Origin: Nostoc parmelioides FACHB-3921
GTDB taxonomy: Bacteria > Cyanobacteriota > Cyanobacteriia > Cyanobacteriales > Nostocaceae
Reading direction: 5' to 3'
DNA length: 64,000 nt
NCBI RefSeq assembly: GCF_014696625.1
Contig: NZ_JACJQL010000006.1
Span: 1-64,000, forward strand
The position numbers were made by a program, and so were the translations under genes. The notes below the pieces were generated by a model that had not been told where the DNA came from, did no database searches, and was given only the letters and a program-made list of their open reading frames with translations. Positions 35,140-43,144 of this stretch are shown here, piece after piece (the first letter of the stretch is position 1; each line of letters opens with the position of its first letter).

Positions 35140-36279
35140 ATGAAAACACTTCCGATTACTAGATACAGATTTTTTCAAAAAATACAACCCCTATCTTTAT
35201 TAAAAAAAATAACTGGGAAGACAATTACTGGTTGTTTACAAGTATTTAGTACTTCAGGCACTTGGTCTATATACGTAGAAGAAGGTAAGTTGATTTATGC
35301 CTGTTATTCAGAGAGGATGTTTGAACCTCTTTATAGACATTTAGGACACTTAAGTCCACAAATTACAACTCTACCTAAAGAAATTAACGAGCAGTTACGA
35401 GCAATCTTTGAAACAGGAATTGAAAATCAAGCCATACCCAATCCTGATTATTTAGCTATTTGTTGGTTAGTCAATCAGAAATATATTAGTTCTTCACAAG
35501 CAGCCGTCCTTATAGAACAATTAGCATTAGAAGTAATAGAATCATTTCTCTTGCTGGAAGAAGGAAGTTATGAATTCATTCCTGAAAGTTTTTTAGATGA
35601 TTTGCCTAAATTCTGCTACCTTAATGTCCGGTTATTAGTAGAACAGTGTCAACAGCATGGGCGTGTTCCTGAAGCATTCCGCAGAGAAGCATCTAGTCAA
35701 GAGATGTCTTCATCTACAGAAAGTAACCAAATACCAGTGAACAGCAAACGCAGCACCAAATTTACACCTCCCCCCCATACTCAACCCAAGCCTGAGCCAC
35801 GCTTACCGCAAATAAATACTAATAAATCTATAGAATATTCCAAGCGATACGTATCTCCATCTAATACTGTTAATAATGGATACTCCCAGATATCTCCCAC
35901 ATCTACTGATAAAAAAATCTATAAAATTTTTTGTATTGATGATGATCCAATTGTGCTAAATAGTATTAAAAATTTCTTAGATGATCAAATATTTGCAGTA
36001 ATTGGTGTTACAGATTCTCTAAAAGCATTAATGGAAATTCTCTGTACAAAGCCAGATATCATTTTCATCAATGTTGATATGCCTGATTTAGACGGCTATG
36101 AATTATGTTCTTTATTACGCAAACATTCATATTTTAAAAACACACCTGTAATTATGGTGACAGAAAAAGCTGGACTAGTTGATAGAGCTAGAGCCAAAAT
36201 AGTCAGAGCATCAGGTCACTTAAATAAATCTTTTAATCAAGGCGATTTGCTAAAAGTGATTTTCAAACACATTACCTAA
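35140..36279 (+). CDS. patA: Heterocyst-patterning response regulator PatA
   Basis: PatA permits heterocysts at intercalary positions and dampens HetR accumulation in known Anabaena. Residues ~1-165 form the PATAN/DUF4388-type domain (GCLQVFS..TWSIYVEEGKLIYA), ~166-265 a low-complexity linker rich in Ser, Thr and Pro, and ~266-379 a CheY-like receiver. The length of 379 and location upstream of pec match PatA. The receiver has the acidic pair (CIDDDP) and Lys in LNKSF, but the phospho-acceptor position holds Asn311 (INVDMP), not Asp. Confidence 0.95.
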   Translation: MKTLPITRYRFFQKIQPLSLLKKITGKTITGCLQVFSTSGTWSIYVEEGKLIYACYSERMFEPLYRHLGHLSPQITTLPKEINEQLRAIFETGIENQAIPNPDYLAICWLVNQKYISSSQAAVLIEQLALEVIESFLLLEEGSYEFIPESFLDDLPKFCYLNVRLLVEQCQQHGRVPEAFRREASSQEMSSSTESNQIPVNSKRSTKFTPPPHTQPKPEPRLPQINTNKSIEYSKRYVSPSNTVNNGYSQISPTSTDKKIYKIFCIDDDPIVLNSIKNFLDDQIFAVIGVTDSLKALMEILCTKPDIIFINVDMPDLDGYELCSLLRKHSYFKNTPVIMVTEKAGLVDRARAKIVRASGHLNKSFNQGDLLKVIFKHIT

Positions 36280-36317
36280 TATCAACTATTAGAGACTATT
36301 TATAAAGTAAATCTTAA

Positions 36318-36466
36318 GTAGGGTGTGTTACGGCTATGAAAGAATTTTGGATTTAGAGACAAGAAAATTTAGCCGTAACGCACCGCCTCATGGAAGGTGC
36401 GTTAGGCGCGAGGATAGTTATTTCGTGAGCAATCATCAGGGAAATCAGCGCCTAACACACCCTACA
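36318..36466. repeat. MITE-like dispersed repeat, complete copy
   Basis: GTAGGGTGTGTTA (36318-36330) and TAACACACCCTAC (36454-36466) are perfect 13-bp terminal inverted repeats of a 149-bp element with no coding capacity. Inner arms (TTACGGCT / AGCCGTAA and CGCACC / GGTGCG) fold into further stems. A decayed second copy is at 2316-2457. Target duplications are not obvious. Confidence 0.8.
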
Positions 36467-36500
36467 ATAATTTTATTTTTTCTTTATAAATAACCTCTTA

Positions 36501-36544
36501 CCAATTACCAATTACCAATTACCAATTACCAATTACCAATTACC
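36501..36544. repeat. Heptamer tandem repeat (CCAATTA)n
   Basis: Six perfect CCAATTA units and CC, right behind the MITE-like element and before the SUMT gene. The related AATTACC text also appears at 47010-47040 and in the first codons of nagA. Confidence 0.85.
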
Positions 36545-36570
36545 TTCTTAGATGTAGACACATTGACAAA

Positions 36571-37353
36571 TCAATGAACACGACCTGCTACAGATAAAAT
36601 ACTGTGCATATTGACCACAGCGCCAATGACTGCGATCGCTGGCGCTTCAAATCCGGTTTTCTCCACTAGTTCTACAATTGTCCCTAACTCACCAATTAAT
36701 TCTTCTTGTTCGGGACGTGTACCCCAACGTACTAAAGCAATTGGTGTTGCTAAACTCAAACCTGCCGTTTTTAACTGTTCCACAATATGAGGTAGATTGT
36801 GGATACCCATATAAATGACAATCGTTTCCGAACCTTGGGCGATCGCTTGCCAATTGACTTTCGGTCGATACTTCCCCGCCGACTCATGCCCAGTTACAAA
36901 AGTTACAGATGAACTATATAAGCGATGAGTCAAGGGAATCCCGGCGTAGGCAGGCGCTGCAATTCCCGATGTAATCCCTGGTACAACCTCCACCGGAACC
37001 CCAGCCGCAATCAAATCAGCCATCTCTTCCCCACCACGACCGAAAATAAAGGGGTCACCACCTTTTAACCGCACAATAACAGCGTGATTTTGAGCTTGTT
37101 CAATTAGTAGTTGAGTTGTTTCGTCCTGCAATAGCGAATGTCGCCCCATGCGCTTACCAGCGTTAATTTGCTCTGCTTGGGGATTAATCATTGCCAAAAT
37201 CGCTGGACTGACTAAAGCATCATATATGACCACATCGGCACATTCTAATATACCTTTGCCCTTCACCGTCATCAGTCCTGGATCGCCTGGCCCCGCACCT
37301 ACTAAATAGACCTTACCCAAACCCTTTTGCCCCTGATTGTCTGTGCGGTTCAT
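36571..37353 (-). CDS. cobA: Uroporphyrinogen-III C-methyltransferase (SUMT)
   Basis: The enzyme adds two methyl groups from SAM to uroporphyrinogen III to give precorrin-2, for siroheme and cobalamin. The 260-residue length and signatures VYLVGAGPGDPGLMT near residue 15 and LKGGDPFIFGRGGEE near residue 100 identify it. It overlaps the CbiX gene by four bases (ATGA), so the two act in sequence in one operon. It lacks the CysG oxidase/chelatase domain. Confidence 0.94.
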   Translation of the reverse strand: MNRTDNQGQKGLGKVYLVGAGPGDPGLMTVKGKGILECADVVIYDALVSPAILAMINPQAEQINAGKRMGRHSLLQDETTQLLIEQAQNHAVIVRLKGGDPFIFGRGGEEMADLIAAGVPVEVVPGITSGIAAPAYAGIPLTHRLYSSSVTFVTGHESAGKYRPKVNWQAIAQGSETIVIYMGIHNLPHIVEQLKTAGLSLATPIALVRWGTRPEQEELIGELGTIVELVEKTGFEAPAIAVIGAVVNMHSILSVAGRVH

Positions 37354-38069
37354 GTGTAAATCAAATCCCCAATTAAATCGGCTAATTCTCCACTAACTCC
37401 CAAAGGTTCAGCCAAGTATAAACTTACCCCAGGAAATTGTAATTTTAGCGCTTCAACTGCTTGAGCGATCGCATCAGTTATGCCGCCGGAGAATAGAAAG
37501 TATGGCAAAATTGCAATTTCTCTGTAACCGATAGCAATCAACTCTTGAACTCTTGACTCTAAACCAGGAGTCACCGACCAGTAAGCAGCCACTCCGCCTA
37601 TATGCGCCGCCATTGTTTCCACTGGTTCTTGAGAACCTGGGCGACGGCTACCATGAGATAACAAAATCCACGCTTCTGCTTTTATAGTAGCGATTTGCTT
37701 TTGGAGAAATGTTTGTAAACCCTGATGACTACCCAAGTATGGCTGTAACTCAATCAGAATATCTTTACCTACAGCTTGTTGCGCCTGTGTTACTTCTCTA
37801 GGAATGTCCGTCATCACATGAACACCCGGAAGCAGAAACAAGGGTATGATTTTCAGATGATGACACCCAAAAGCTACAGCAATTTGAGCAAAATTTTTGA
37901 TCTGCTCATGCAATGGTTCAGAAACCACCTCCAAATATCCTGTTCCCACTAACTTTTCTGGAAGATATAATTTTTCAGCTACCAGTCCTGCTATTTGCTG
38001 CATAGCGATTTCTGGACGTGGATCTCGGCTGCCGTGGGATACAAGCAGATAAGCAGATGTCATGGGCAA
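37350..38069 (-). CDS. Sirohydrochlorin chelatase, long CbiX/SirB type
   Basis: The 239-residue protein is two fused CbiX domains: LLVSHGSRDPRPEIAMQQ opens the first and ILLSHGSRRPGSQEP the second, each with a metal-binding His. Such enzymes put Co2+ or Fe2+ into sirohydrochlorin. Coupling to SUMT suggests siroheme or B12 synthesis; the metal cannot be read from the sequence. No His-rich tail of the Fe-S CbiX form is present. Confidence 0.88.
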   Translation of the reverse strand: MPMTSAYLLVSHGSRDPRPEIAMQQIAGLVAEKLYLPEKLVGTGYLEVVSEPLHEQIKNFAQIAVAFGCHHLKIIPLFLLPGVHVMTDIPREVTQAQQAVGKDILIELQPYLGSHQGLQTFLQKQIATIKAEAWILLSHGSRRPGSQEPVETMAAHIGGVAAYWSVTPGLESRVQELIAIGYREIAILPYFLFSGGITDAIAQAVEALKLQFPGVSLYLAEPLGVSGELADLIGDLIYT

Positions 38070-38142
38070 TGGTGAAACTTTTCGTAACTATTTTTATTAT
38101 GTTACAGAAAGTCAACAATTATGAGTTTTTCTCCTTTATCTA

Positions 38143-38577
38143 TCACTGTTCCTCTGCTGTATAAGTGTAAAAATTATTAAAAGCTCCCACCGTCTCAAAC
38201 TTGTAAGACGGCATCCAAGTACTTAATTTTAGTTCTGTACGGTAAATGCTAAACACAGCAAAGTCTTGTCTTTCTGTAGTAGCTGAGAGGAGTTGCCGCA
38301 GTTGGGGGTTAGCGGAATCTATTAATTTGTCACAGTTGTAATTAATTAAACGTTCTAAGAGCTTTGTTGTTTTATTGCAGACATCATTTTTTAAGTATCC
38401 TGTCAACCGTTGCACAGCATACTCCTCATATTCAGTCTGATTAGGGTTGGTTTTCGCCATTGTTACTCCCAACACAGCAGCTAATCCCAAGGCTCCTACC
38501 GATGCCGTAATGGTCAGGGGTTTCATATTTCCTAACTTTAAATTCGCTAAATCAATTTGCATTCCCAAGACTCTCAA
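38143..38577 (-). CDS. DUF4359 domain protein
   Basis: The 144-residue protein has one membrane or signal segment (LTITASVGALGLAAVLGVTMA) near residue 30 and a C-terminal domain with three cysteines, ending in FETVGAFNNFYTYT, as in the cyanobacterial DUF4359 family. Function unknown. Internal ATGs at codons 6 and 18 are possible starts; the second directly precedes the hydrophobic segment. Confidence 0.7.
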   Translation of the reverse strand: MRVLGMQIDLANLKLGNMKPLTITASVGALGLAAVLGVTMAKTNPNQTEYEEYAVQRLTGYLKNDVCNKTTKLLERLINYNCDKLIDSANPQLRQLLSATTERQDFAVFSIYRTELKLSTWMPSYKFETVGAFNNFYTYTAEEQ

Positions 38578-38651
38578 TCAGCAAAGTCCGTTCCTCACAA
38601 AAAAATTCTGGATAAATTTACTAAACAGATGCTATAATCAAGAATGTGTGT

Positions 38652-38725
38652 GGCGGGCGTAGCCAAGTGGTTAAGGCAGTGGATTGTGGTTCCACCATTC
38701 GGGGGTTCAAGTCCCCTCGTTCGCC
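38652..38725 (+). tRNA. tRNA-His (GTG anticodon)
   Basis: The acceptor has the extra G-1 paired with C73, a histidine mark, then GCGGGCG with CGTTCGC. The anticodon stem GTGGA/TCCAC encloses TTGTGGT with anticodon GTG. The T-arm GGGGGTTCAAGTCCCC is perfect. CCA is not encoded. Confidence 0.95.
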
Positions 38726-38901
38726 CTTTTTGATAAAAGCAAGATAACACAGTAATGTATACTGTGGCTCGATTTGAGATCAAATAACTGAAATGCCCTG
38801 GTAGGCAAAACTCTCGGATATCTTCTAGATAGGAAAGAGATAACAGAGCAGCCAACTTGAGTGCTACAACTATTACTATTACTACTTTAGCTTGAACCGA
38901 C

Positions 38902-38937
38902 AAAAGCCCCACATCTGACCAGATAGGTCAGTGTGGG
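38902..38937 (-). terminator. Terminator of the sugar kinase gene
   Basis: On the minus strand CCCACACTGACC, loop, GGTCAGATGTGGG form a long stem (one bulge) followed by GCTTTTG. It begins nine bases after the stop of the kinase gene. Confidence 0.7.
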
Positions 38938-38945
38938 TAGTTCAG

Positions 38946-39923
38946 CTAAATTTTATTGGAAGCCAGAAAAGTTTCCACTTCTATCGCAGTGGGTTGAGAA
39001 GCGATCGCACCTGCTTTAGTAGTAGTCAACGCCCCTACAGCACTAGCATAAGTGATAATGCGCTTTGCTGTCTCTGCATCATTCAAGTTATGAATGCCAT
39101 ATTTACTCAGTTGATGGATAAACCCTGCCAGAAAGCTATCTCCTGCACCCGTGGTATCTACTACAGAGACAGGGAAAGCAGGTACTTTACCTTCATTTTC
39201 ACCCAAGCAATAAGCACAGCCATTTTCGCCATCAGTCAGCAATACCCCCTCAATGGAGCCTAAACGGTAAGTAATAGCGCCTGGATCAGAGGTGTCGAAT
39301 AGCCATTCGGCTTCTTCTTTCGCAAGCTTGAGAAAATCAACGCGTTTGAAAATTTCCTGAATTTTTTGCCTAGCAATATTTTCATCATGCCAAAACACCG
39401 GCCGCCAGTTAACATCCAACACAATCTTCAGATCATACTGTTCAGCTAGTTCCAAAGCTCGGTGAATAGCTTTTTCACTATCGGGATAGGCTAATTCCAA
39501 AGTACCCAAAATCAGGAAATCAGCTTCTTGAAACACTGACTCTGGTAATTGCTTGGCTTGCAAATGCGTATCAGCAAATTCAGAGGTATCATACTGACCA
39601 AAGCCAGCGAAAGTGCGATCGCCTGCTAGATCCCTGACCACATAGACTTGCCTAGTTGGGGCAGTAGAATGACGTTGTACACCCGTTGTATCTACACCTA
39701 CTTCTTGTAATAGCTTAACCAGCGCATTTCCTGGCTCATCTTCACCAACAGCACCAATAAATCCGGCGGGAGTTCCCAACTTCACCAAAGCACAAGCCAC
39801 ATTAGCTGGCGCTCCTCCTGGATAAGCAGTCCAAGACTTTACCTCTTCCAGCTTTAGCCCTAACTGATCAGCTAAACAATCGAATAGAACTTCGCCGAGG
39901 CACAAAACACGGGGATTACTCAT
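38946..39923 (-). CDS. PfkB-family fructokinase-like sugar kinase
   Basis: The 325-residue cytoplasmic kinase has the two PfkB signatures: YPGGAPANVACALVKLG near residue 35 and VDTTGAGDSFLAGF with the catalytic Asp near residue 260. The early LCLGEVLFDCLAD block is typical of fructokinases, which phosphorylate fructose from sucrose cleavage. Substrate is inferred. A 31-bp tandem duplication just upstream copies its start region and creates a nine-codon reading frame ahead of the true ATG. Confidence 0.88.
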   Translation of the reverse strand: MSNPRVLCLGEVLFDCLADQLGLKLEEVKSWTAYPGGAPANVACALVKLGTPAGFIGAVGEDEPGNALVKLLQEVGVDTTGVQRHSTAPTRQVYVVRDLAGDRTFAGFGQYDTSEFADTHLQAKQLPESVFQEADFLILGTLELAYPDSEKAIHRALELAEQYDLKIVLDVNWRPVFWHDENIARQKIQEIFKRVDFLKLAKEEAEWLFDTSDPGAITYRLGSIEGVLLTDGENGCAYCLGENEGKVPAFPVSVVDTTGAGDSFLAGFIHQLSKYGIHNLNDAETAKRIITYASAVGALTTTKAGAIASQPTAIEVETFLASNKI

Positions 39924-39969
39924 TTCATTTTAGTTTTTCACGGGGATTGCTCATCTCATTTTAGTTTTT
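39908..39969 (-). repeat. 31-bp tandem duplication of the kinase start region, with upstream mini-ORF
   Basis: Units 39908-39938 and 39939-39969 differ at two bases. The copy includes the ATG and five codons. In the copy the frame reads MSNPREKLK and stops with TGA at 39927-39925, one base before the real ATG at 39923. This could couple or reduce translation of the kinase. Confidence 0.8.
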
Positions 39970-40024
39970 TGGCTTTAGATTAGTGATCTCATATTTATCT
40001 ATTAGCATTCGCACTCCGCACAAC

Positions 40025-40054
40025 AAAAAACCCCGGCGAAACTAACCGAGGTTT
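40025..40054 (-). terminator. Terminator of the Ssl1498-type gene
   Basis: On the minus strand AAACCTCGG, nine-base loop, CCGGGGTTT form a stem with one G-T pair, followed by TTT. It ends 55 bases after the small gene's stop. Confidence 0.75.
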
Positions 40055-40108
40055 ATCAAAGAAGTACGAATGACAATTTAGATACAGCGATATTGAAATT
40101 TAAAAATC

Positions 40109-40279
40109 TTAGCTAATACCCAAAGCAACCAAAACTAAAGTTGTGATGAGCAATGTAGCAAACGCACCCTGTAAAGCATACTGGCGTTGTTGCTCTTGGT
40201 TGGGGTAGGTAGCGTAATACATTTTGGGTTCGGTAGCGTAGTTATTTAAAATGCCTGCTTCGTTAACGGTGGTATACAT
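40109..40279 (-). CDS. Ssl1498-family light-harvesting-like mini protein
   Basis: This gene encodes 56 residues: MYTTVNEAGILNNYATEPK, a Tyr/Gln-rich middle (YPNQEQQRQYAL), and one membrane helix ATLLITTLVLVALGIS. The N-terminal EPKxYYA block and single C-terminal helix match the Ssl1498 family of small thylakoid proteins related to Hli proteins. It is flanked by its own terminator and is too short for routine ORF cut-offs. Related N-terminal text (NNFAIEPKVYV) is in the Hli protein at 42782. Function is unknown beyond the light-harvesting-like label. Confidence 0.88.
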   Translation of the reverse strand: MYTTVNEAGILNNYATEPKMYYATYPNQEQQRQYALQGAFATLLITTLVLVALGIS

Positions 40280-40396
40280 AGTTTTTTATGTGCGTTGTTA
40301 CTTTATGTAAACTAATTTAACAATATTGTTACAAAATGTCAATAGGACTTGACAAAAAATAATTGATTCGAGTAATCAGAGCGACTGATGTTTGGG

Positions 40397-40440
40397 TGGG
40401 GGGTATAGGGGTATAGGGGTACAGGGGTACAGGGGTATAA
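40397..40440 (+). repeat. Octamer tandem repeat with G-quadruplex pattern
   Basis: Five units of GGGTATAG/GGGTACAG follow each other, giving five runs of four or more G with TATA or TACA between. The plus strand meets the pattern for an intramolecular G-quadruplex. It lies downstream of thyX, beyond the thyX terminator. Confidence 0.75.
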
Positions 40441-40486
40441 ATATTTGAAACCCTCACACCCTTACACCCTTATACCCTCACACCTA

Positions 40487-40512
40487 CAAAAAACCCTCGG
40501 CTAGCCGAGGGT
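40487..40512 (-). terminator. Terminator of thyX
   Basis: ACCCTCGGCTAGCCGAGGGT (40493-40512) is a perfect 20-base palindrome; on the minus strand it is followed by TTTTTT. It starts 38 bases after the thyX stop codon. Confidence 0.8.
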
Positions 40513-40549
40513 CGATAACATTACACCTATAAGTGGAAAGCGGTCTGAA

Positions 40550-42631
40550 TTATGGTGATAGTCTGGCTCTACCTAGACGGGATTTTTCATACCATTGAGC
40601 GATCGCCGGAGACCACTCTGCAAAATGAGGCCACATCAATTCACACAACTTTTGAATTTCCAGTTGTGCATCTTTCTTATTGCGTAAATCACAAAAGTGC
40701 AAAAACGAGCGTAAATTAAAGCTGACGACAAAATGCTGGCGATAATCAAAAGGTACTTTACCCCGTGCGTGTTCTTCAGACATTCCCCCTTCAAAATCAG
40801 CTTTGTAACGTTTAGCTGCTTCTAAACACCACTGCAAATCTGCGGCTCTTTGTTCTGGAGAATAGTAATATTTTTTGCCCTGTCTATCTGTGTAATAACC
40901 AACAGGACGGAGGTAAAAAACATCTTCAATGTCTTTTCTACCTTCGACTACATCAATAAACTGGTTACCCGTATAACGGAAAGAGTTATGAACCACCATG
41001 CCATTAGCAACAAAATTATGCCAGTCACCTTCAACTTCTAGGTCATAAGTCATTTGTTGTCCAAGGTATTCTACACTTTTCACTTTGACTGGATGCGCTT
41101 GGAGTTTTTTACCTAGTTGCTTTGGTTTAGGTTGCCAATTTTCCGTATCTATAATGGGGTTGTAAAATTGAGCAAATTCTATTTCTTGGTTGTTATGATG
41201 AACAGATTCGTGACATTCTTTGCATAAAGTCACTAAATTTTCAAAGTCATAAGCATATGATTCATCAGCATAAACTGGTACTAGATGGTGAGCATGAAGA
41301 ATACCACCCCTAACCCTACATTTTTGACAAATATAGTTGAACTTCTCATGTACTACTGGCGCAATTTCCCTTGTCCATGCACCTATTAGCTCACGCTCAG
41401 TAGATGTACCACCTTTCCAAAAGTTAGATTCTTCTCCTCTTTTAGTATATTTCTTGGCATTCTCAACACGTTTTTGACGACTTTCTTCTGATAGATTTAA
41501 GTTGTAACCACCTTTACCCTTATTCCACGGTTCTTTTGTTCCAGGGGATTTTTTATTTAAGGATAATCCGTAGGCATAAACCCATTTTTTAATTGCTTCT
41601 ATTGAGCAGTTTGCCAATACTGCCATTTCATCAACATGAAGTCCTTGATAAAGTTGCTCTTCTAACCAAGCTTTGTTTCGATAAAGTGCATTAGAGTCAT
41701 AGTTCCAAGGTTGGTGACCATGAGAAAATTTACTATCTTTCTGGTTTAAAGATAATCCATATCTATTAGCCCAATTTCTGAGTGTATTGATTGAACATTG
41801 AGACATTTGAGCAATCTCTAATGTAGACAATCCTTTTGCAATCTGAGATTCTAGCCATTCCCGGTTTCTGTAAAGCCCATTGCCTACTACTGCCATACCA
41901 TTACACATAACATTGCATGGCTTGGTCATTATAGCTACGCTACCATCATGATTAGTAACCAGACCAACGGCATTGCCCATTCTTTGCCAGCCTTCTGAAG
42001 TAAAAAGACGATGATTAACAGTACAATCTAAAGTTTTTCCATCTTCTAAAGTTACTCGATAGACTGGCTGAAGACCGCTACACATTACGTCTTTAATATG
42101 CCCAACTTCAAACAAGCCAGTCTCTTCATTGAGAACGCGCAGGCGCATTTTGCGGATGCGTTGTTGACAGTCACGTCGATATTGACCGGGTAATTCCCCA
42201 TTTCTACCGCGAATAGACCGTTGACGAATGGCTTTTTCTCCATTAGCCCAAAGGTCATATAACTCTCCAATGGTTTTTTTCAATTTCTGGCTACTTTGAC
42301 CTTCACCGTTAACAAAGGTAATTTCAGTGTTAGATGCCAAACATTGAACATCAAATGATACTGAGACCCTATGTGTACGTGCCTGCTGCATAACACTGTG
42401 GGGAAAATAACCGCAGTTGAAAACAATCTGGGGATGTTCTAACGGGCCATAGTGTCCTCTTTCCCCAGCTAACAGCCGCTTAATAATAATGTCGCCACAT
42501 TCCGACTCCGAGGGCCAGGAGTCGCGCTCATCAAACACGAACCCATCAGTATAGTCTTGGTGCATTGCGGCGTAAATCACCTGCTGGGGGTTTGGTGTTT
42601 TAGCTATAACTTCTACTCGGAATCGATCCAT
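40550..42631 (-). CDS. thyX: Flavin-dependent thymidylate synthase ThyX precursor with HNH intein
   Basis: ThyX makes dTMP from dUMP using FAD and folate. The precursor of 693 residues is an extein of 240 residues split after residue 96. The N-extein ends ARTHRVSVSFDVQ and the C-extein resumes SFRYTG, so the insertion cuts the ThyX motif directly before its Ser. After splicing the enzyme has normal length. It probably can only work if the intein splices. No separate thyA is visible here. The gene has its own terminator. Confidence 0.95.
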   Translation of the reverse strand: MDRFRVEVIAKTPNPQQVIYAAMHQDYTDGFVFDERDSWPSESECGDIIIKRLLAGERGHYGPLEHPQIVFNCGYFPHSVMQQARTHRVSVSFDVQCLASNTEITFVNGEGQSSQKLKKTIGELYDLWANGEKAIRQRSIRGRNGELPGQYRRDCQQRIRKMRLRVLNEETGLFEVGHIKDVMCSGLQPVYRVTLEDGKTLDCTVNHRLFTSEGWQRMGNAVGLVTNHDGSVAIMTKPCNVMCNGMAVVGNGLYRNREWLESQIAKGLSTLEIAQMSQCSINTLRNWANRYGLSLNQKDSKFSHGHQPWNYDSNALYRNKAWLEEQLYQGLHVDEMAVLANCSIEAIKKWVYAYGLSLNKKSPGTKEPWNKGKGGYNLNLSEESRQKRVENAKKYTKRGEESNFWKGGTSTERELIGAWTREIAPVVHEKFNYICQKCRVRGGILHAHHLVPVYADESYAYDFENLVTLCKECHESVHHNNQEIEFAQFYNPIIDTENWQPKPKQLGKKLQAHPVKVKSVEYLGQQMTYDLEVEGDWHNFVANGMVVHNSFRYTGNQFIDVVEGRKDIEDVFYLRPVGYYTDRQGKKYYYSPEQRAADLQWCLEAAKRYKADFEGGMSEEHARGKVPFDYRQHFVVSFNLRSFLHFCDLRNKKDAQLEIQKLCELMWPHFAEWSPAIAQWYEKSRLGRARLSP
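40985..42343 (-). mobile_element. Intein with HNH homing endonuclease inside ThyX
   Basis: The 453-residue intein starts with Cys (CLASNTEITF), has block B TVNHRLF near intein residue 108, and ends VEGDWHNFVANGMVVHN with the penultimate His and terminal Asn; Ser is the +1 residue. Between the splicing halves are two tandem helix-turn-helix units (157-202 and 220-265), a NUMOD3-like stretch with NFWKGG, and an HNH nuclease (about 339-383: CQKC, HAHH, CKEC). The endonuclease motif looks intact, so homing may still be active. Confidence 0.93.
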
Positions 42632-42781
42632 TGGCTTTTGGCGGGTTGATGTATGAGTGTTCTTGAGACGTAGTTGTGAACTCGATTCACCATGATATAT
42701 CTTCAGATGGACTCAGATACTTTACAATAGTTAATATATTTGTTACACTTCTTAACAACAGACCAAGCAGGGGAAAATAAA

Positions 42782-43000
42782 ATGCGTACAAACAATGCCA
42801 TCGTTGACGATCAAGGTTTGATGAACAACTTTGCGATTGAGCCAAAAGTATATGTAGATGAGCAAGGCGATCGCACTGGGTTCACTCCCTATGCAGAAAT
42901 ACTCAACGGTCGTTTGGCAATGATTGGTTTCATCTCATTAATCGCATTAGAAGTATTTACAGGAAAAGGAATTTTCGGTCTTTTGACCAACCTGCAATAG
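42782..43000 (+). CDS. High-light-inducible (Hli/SCP) chlorophyll-binding protein
   Basis: The 72-residue protein has one membrane helix with the chlorophyll-binding motif EILNGRLAMIGF near residue 48, typical of Hli proteins that protect photosystems and chlorophyll synthesis in strong light. The ATG at 42782 has AGGGG nine bases upstream; a frame open to 42740 is not family-like. A perfect hairpin follows at 43041. Confidence 0.92.
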   Translation: MRTNNAIVDDQGLMNNFAIEPKVYVDEQGDRTGFTPYAEILNGRLAMIGFISLIALEVFTGKGIFGLLTNLQ

Positions 43001-43040
43001 ATAAATTTTAATTTTTGTAAAAAAATAACTTAACAAAAAC

Positions 43041-43064
43041 AGAGGCGGGAAATTTCCCGCCTCT
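43041..43064 (+). terminator. Terminator of the hli gene
   Basis: AGAGGCGGGAAA and TTTCCCGCCTCT form a perfect 24-base palindrome 40 bases after the hli stop, followed by AAATTT. It probably ends transcription of hli and separates it from the redoxin gene. Confidence 0.7.
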
Positions 43065-43144
43065 AAATTTATGAGGTATTTCATGTTATTTTGACTGTGA
43101 CAAACAGCAAGAGCCGTTGTCAAAATCAAGATACCGGGTGAACT

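Noticed and set aside
38595..38912. 105-codon minus-strand frame across tRNA-His
   Set aside because: It runs antisense through a tRNA gene and has no family features.
40850..41041. Antisense frame within the thyX C-extein and intein end
   Set aside because: A shadow of thyX; no ribosome binding site or family features.
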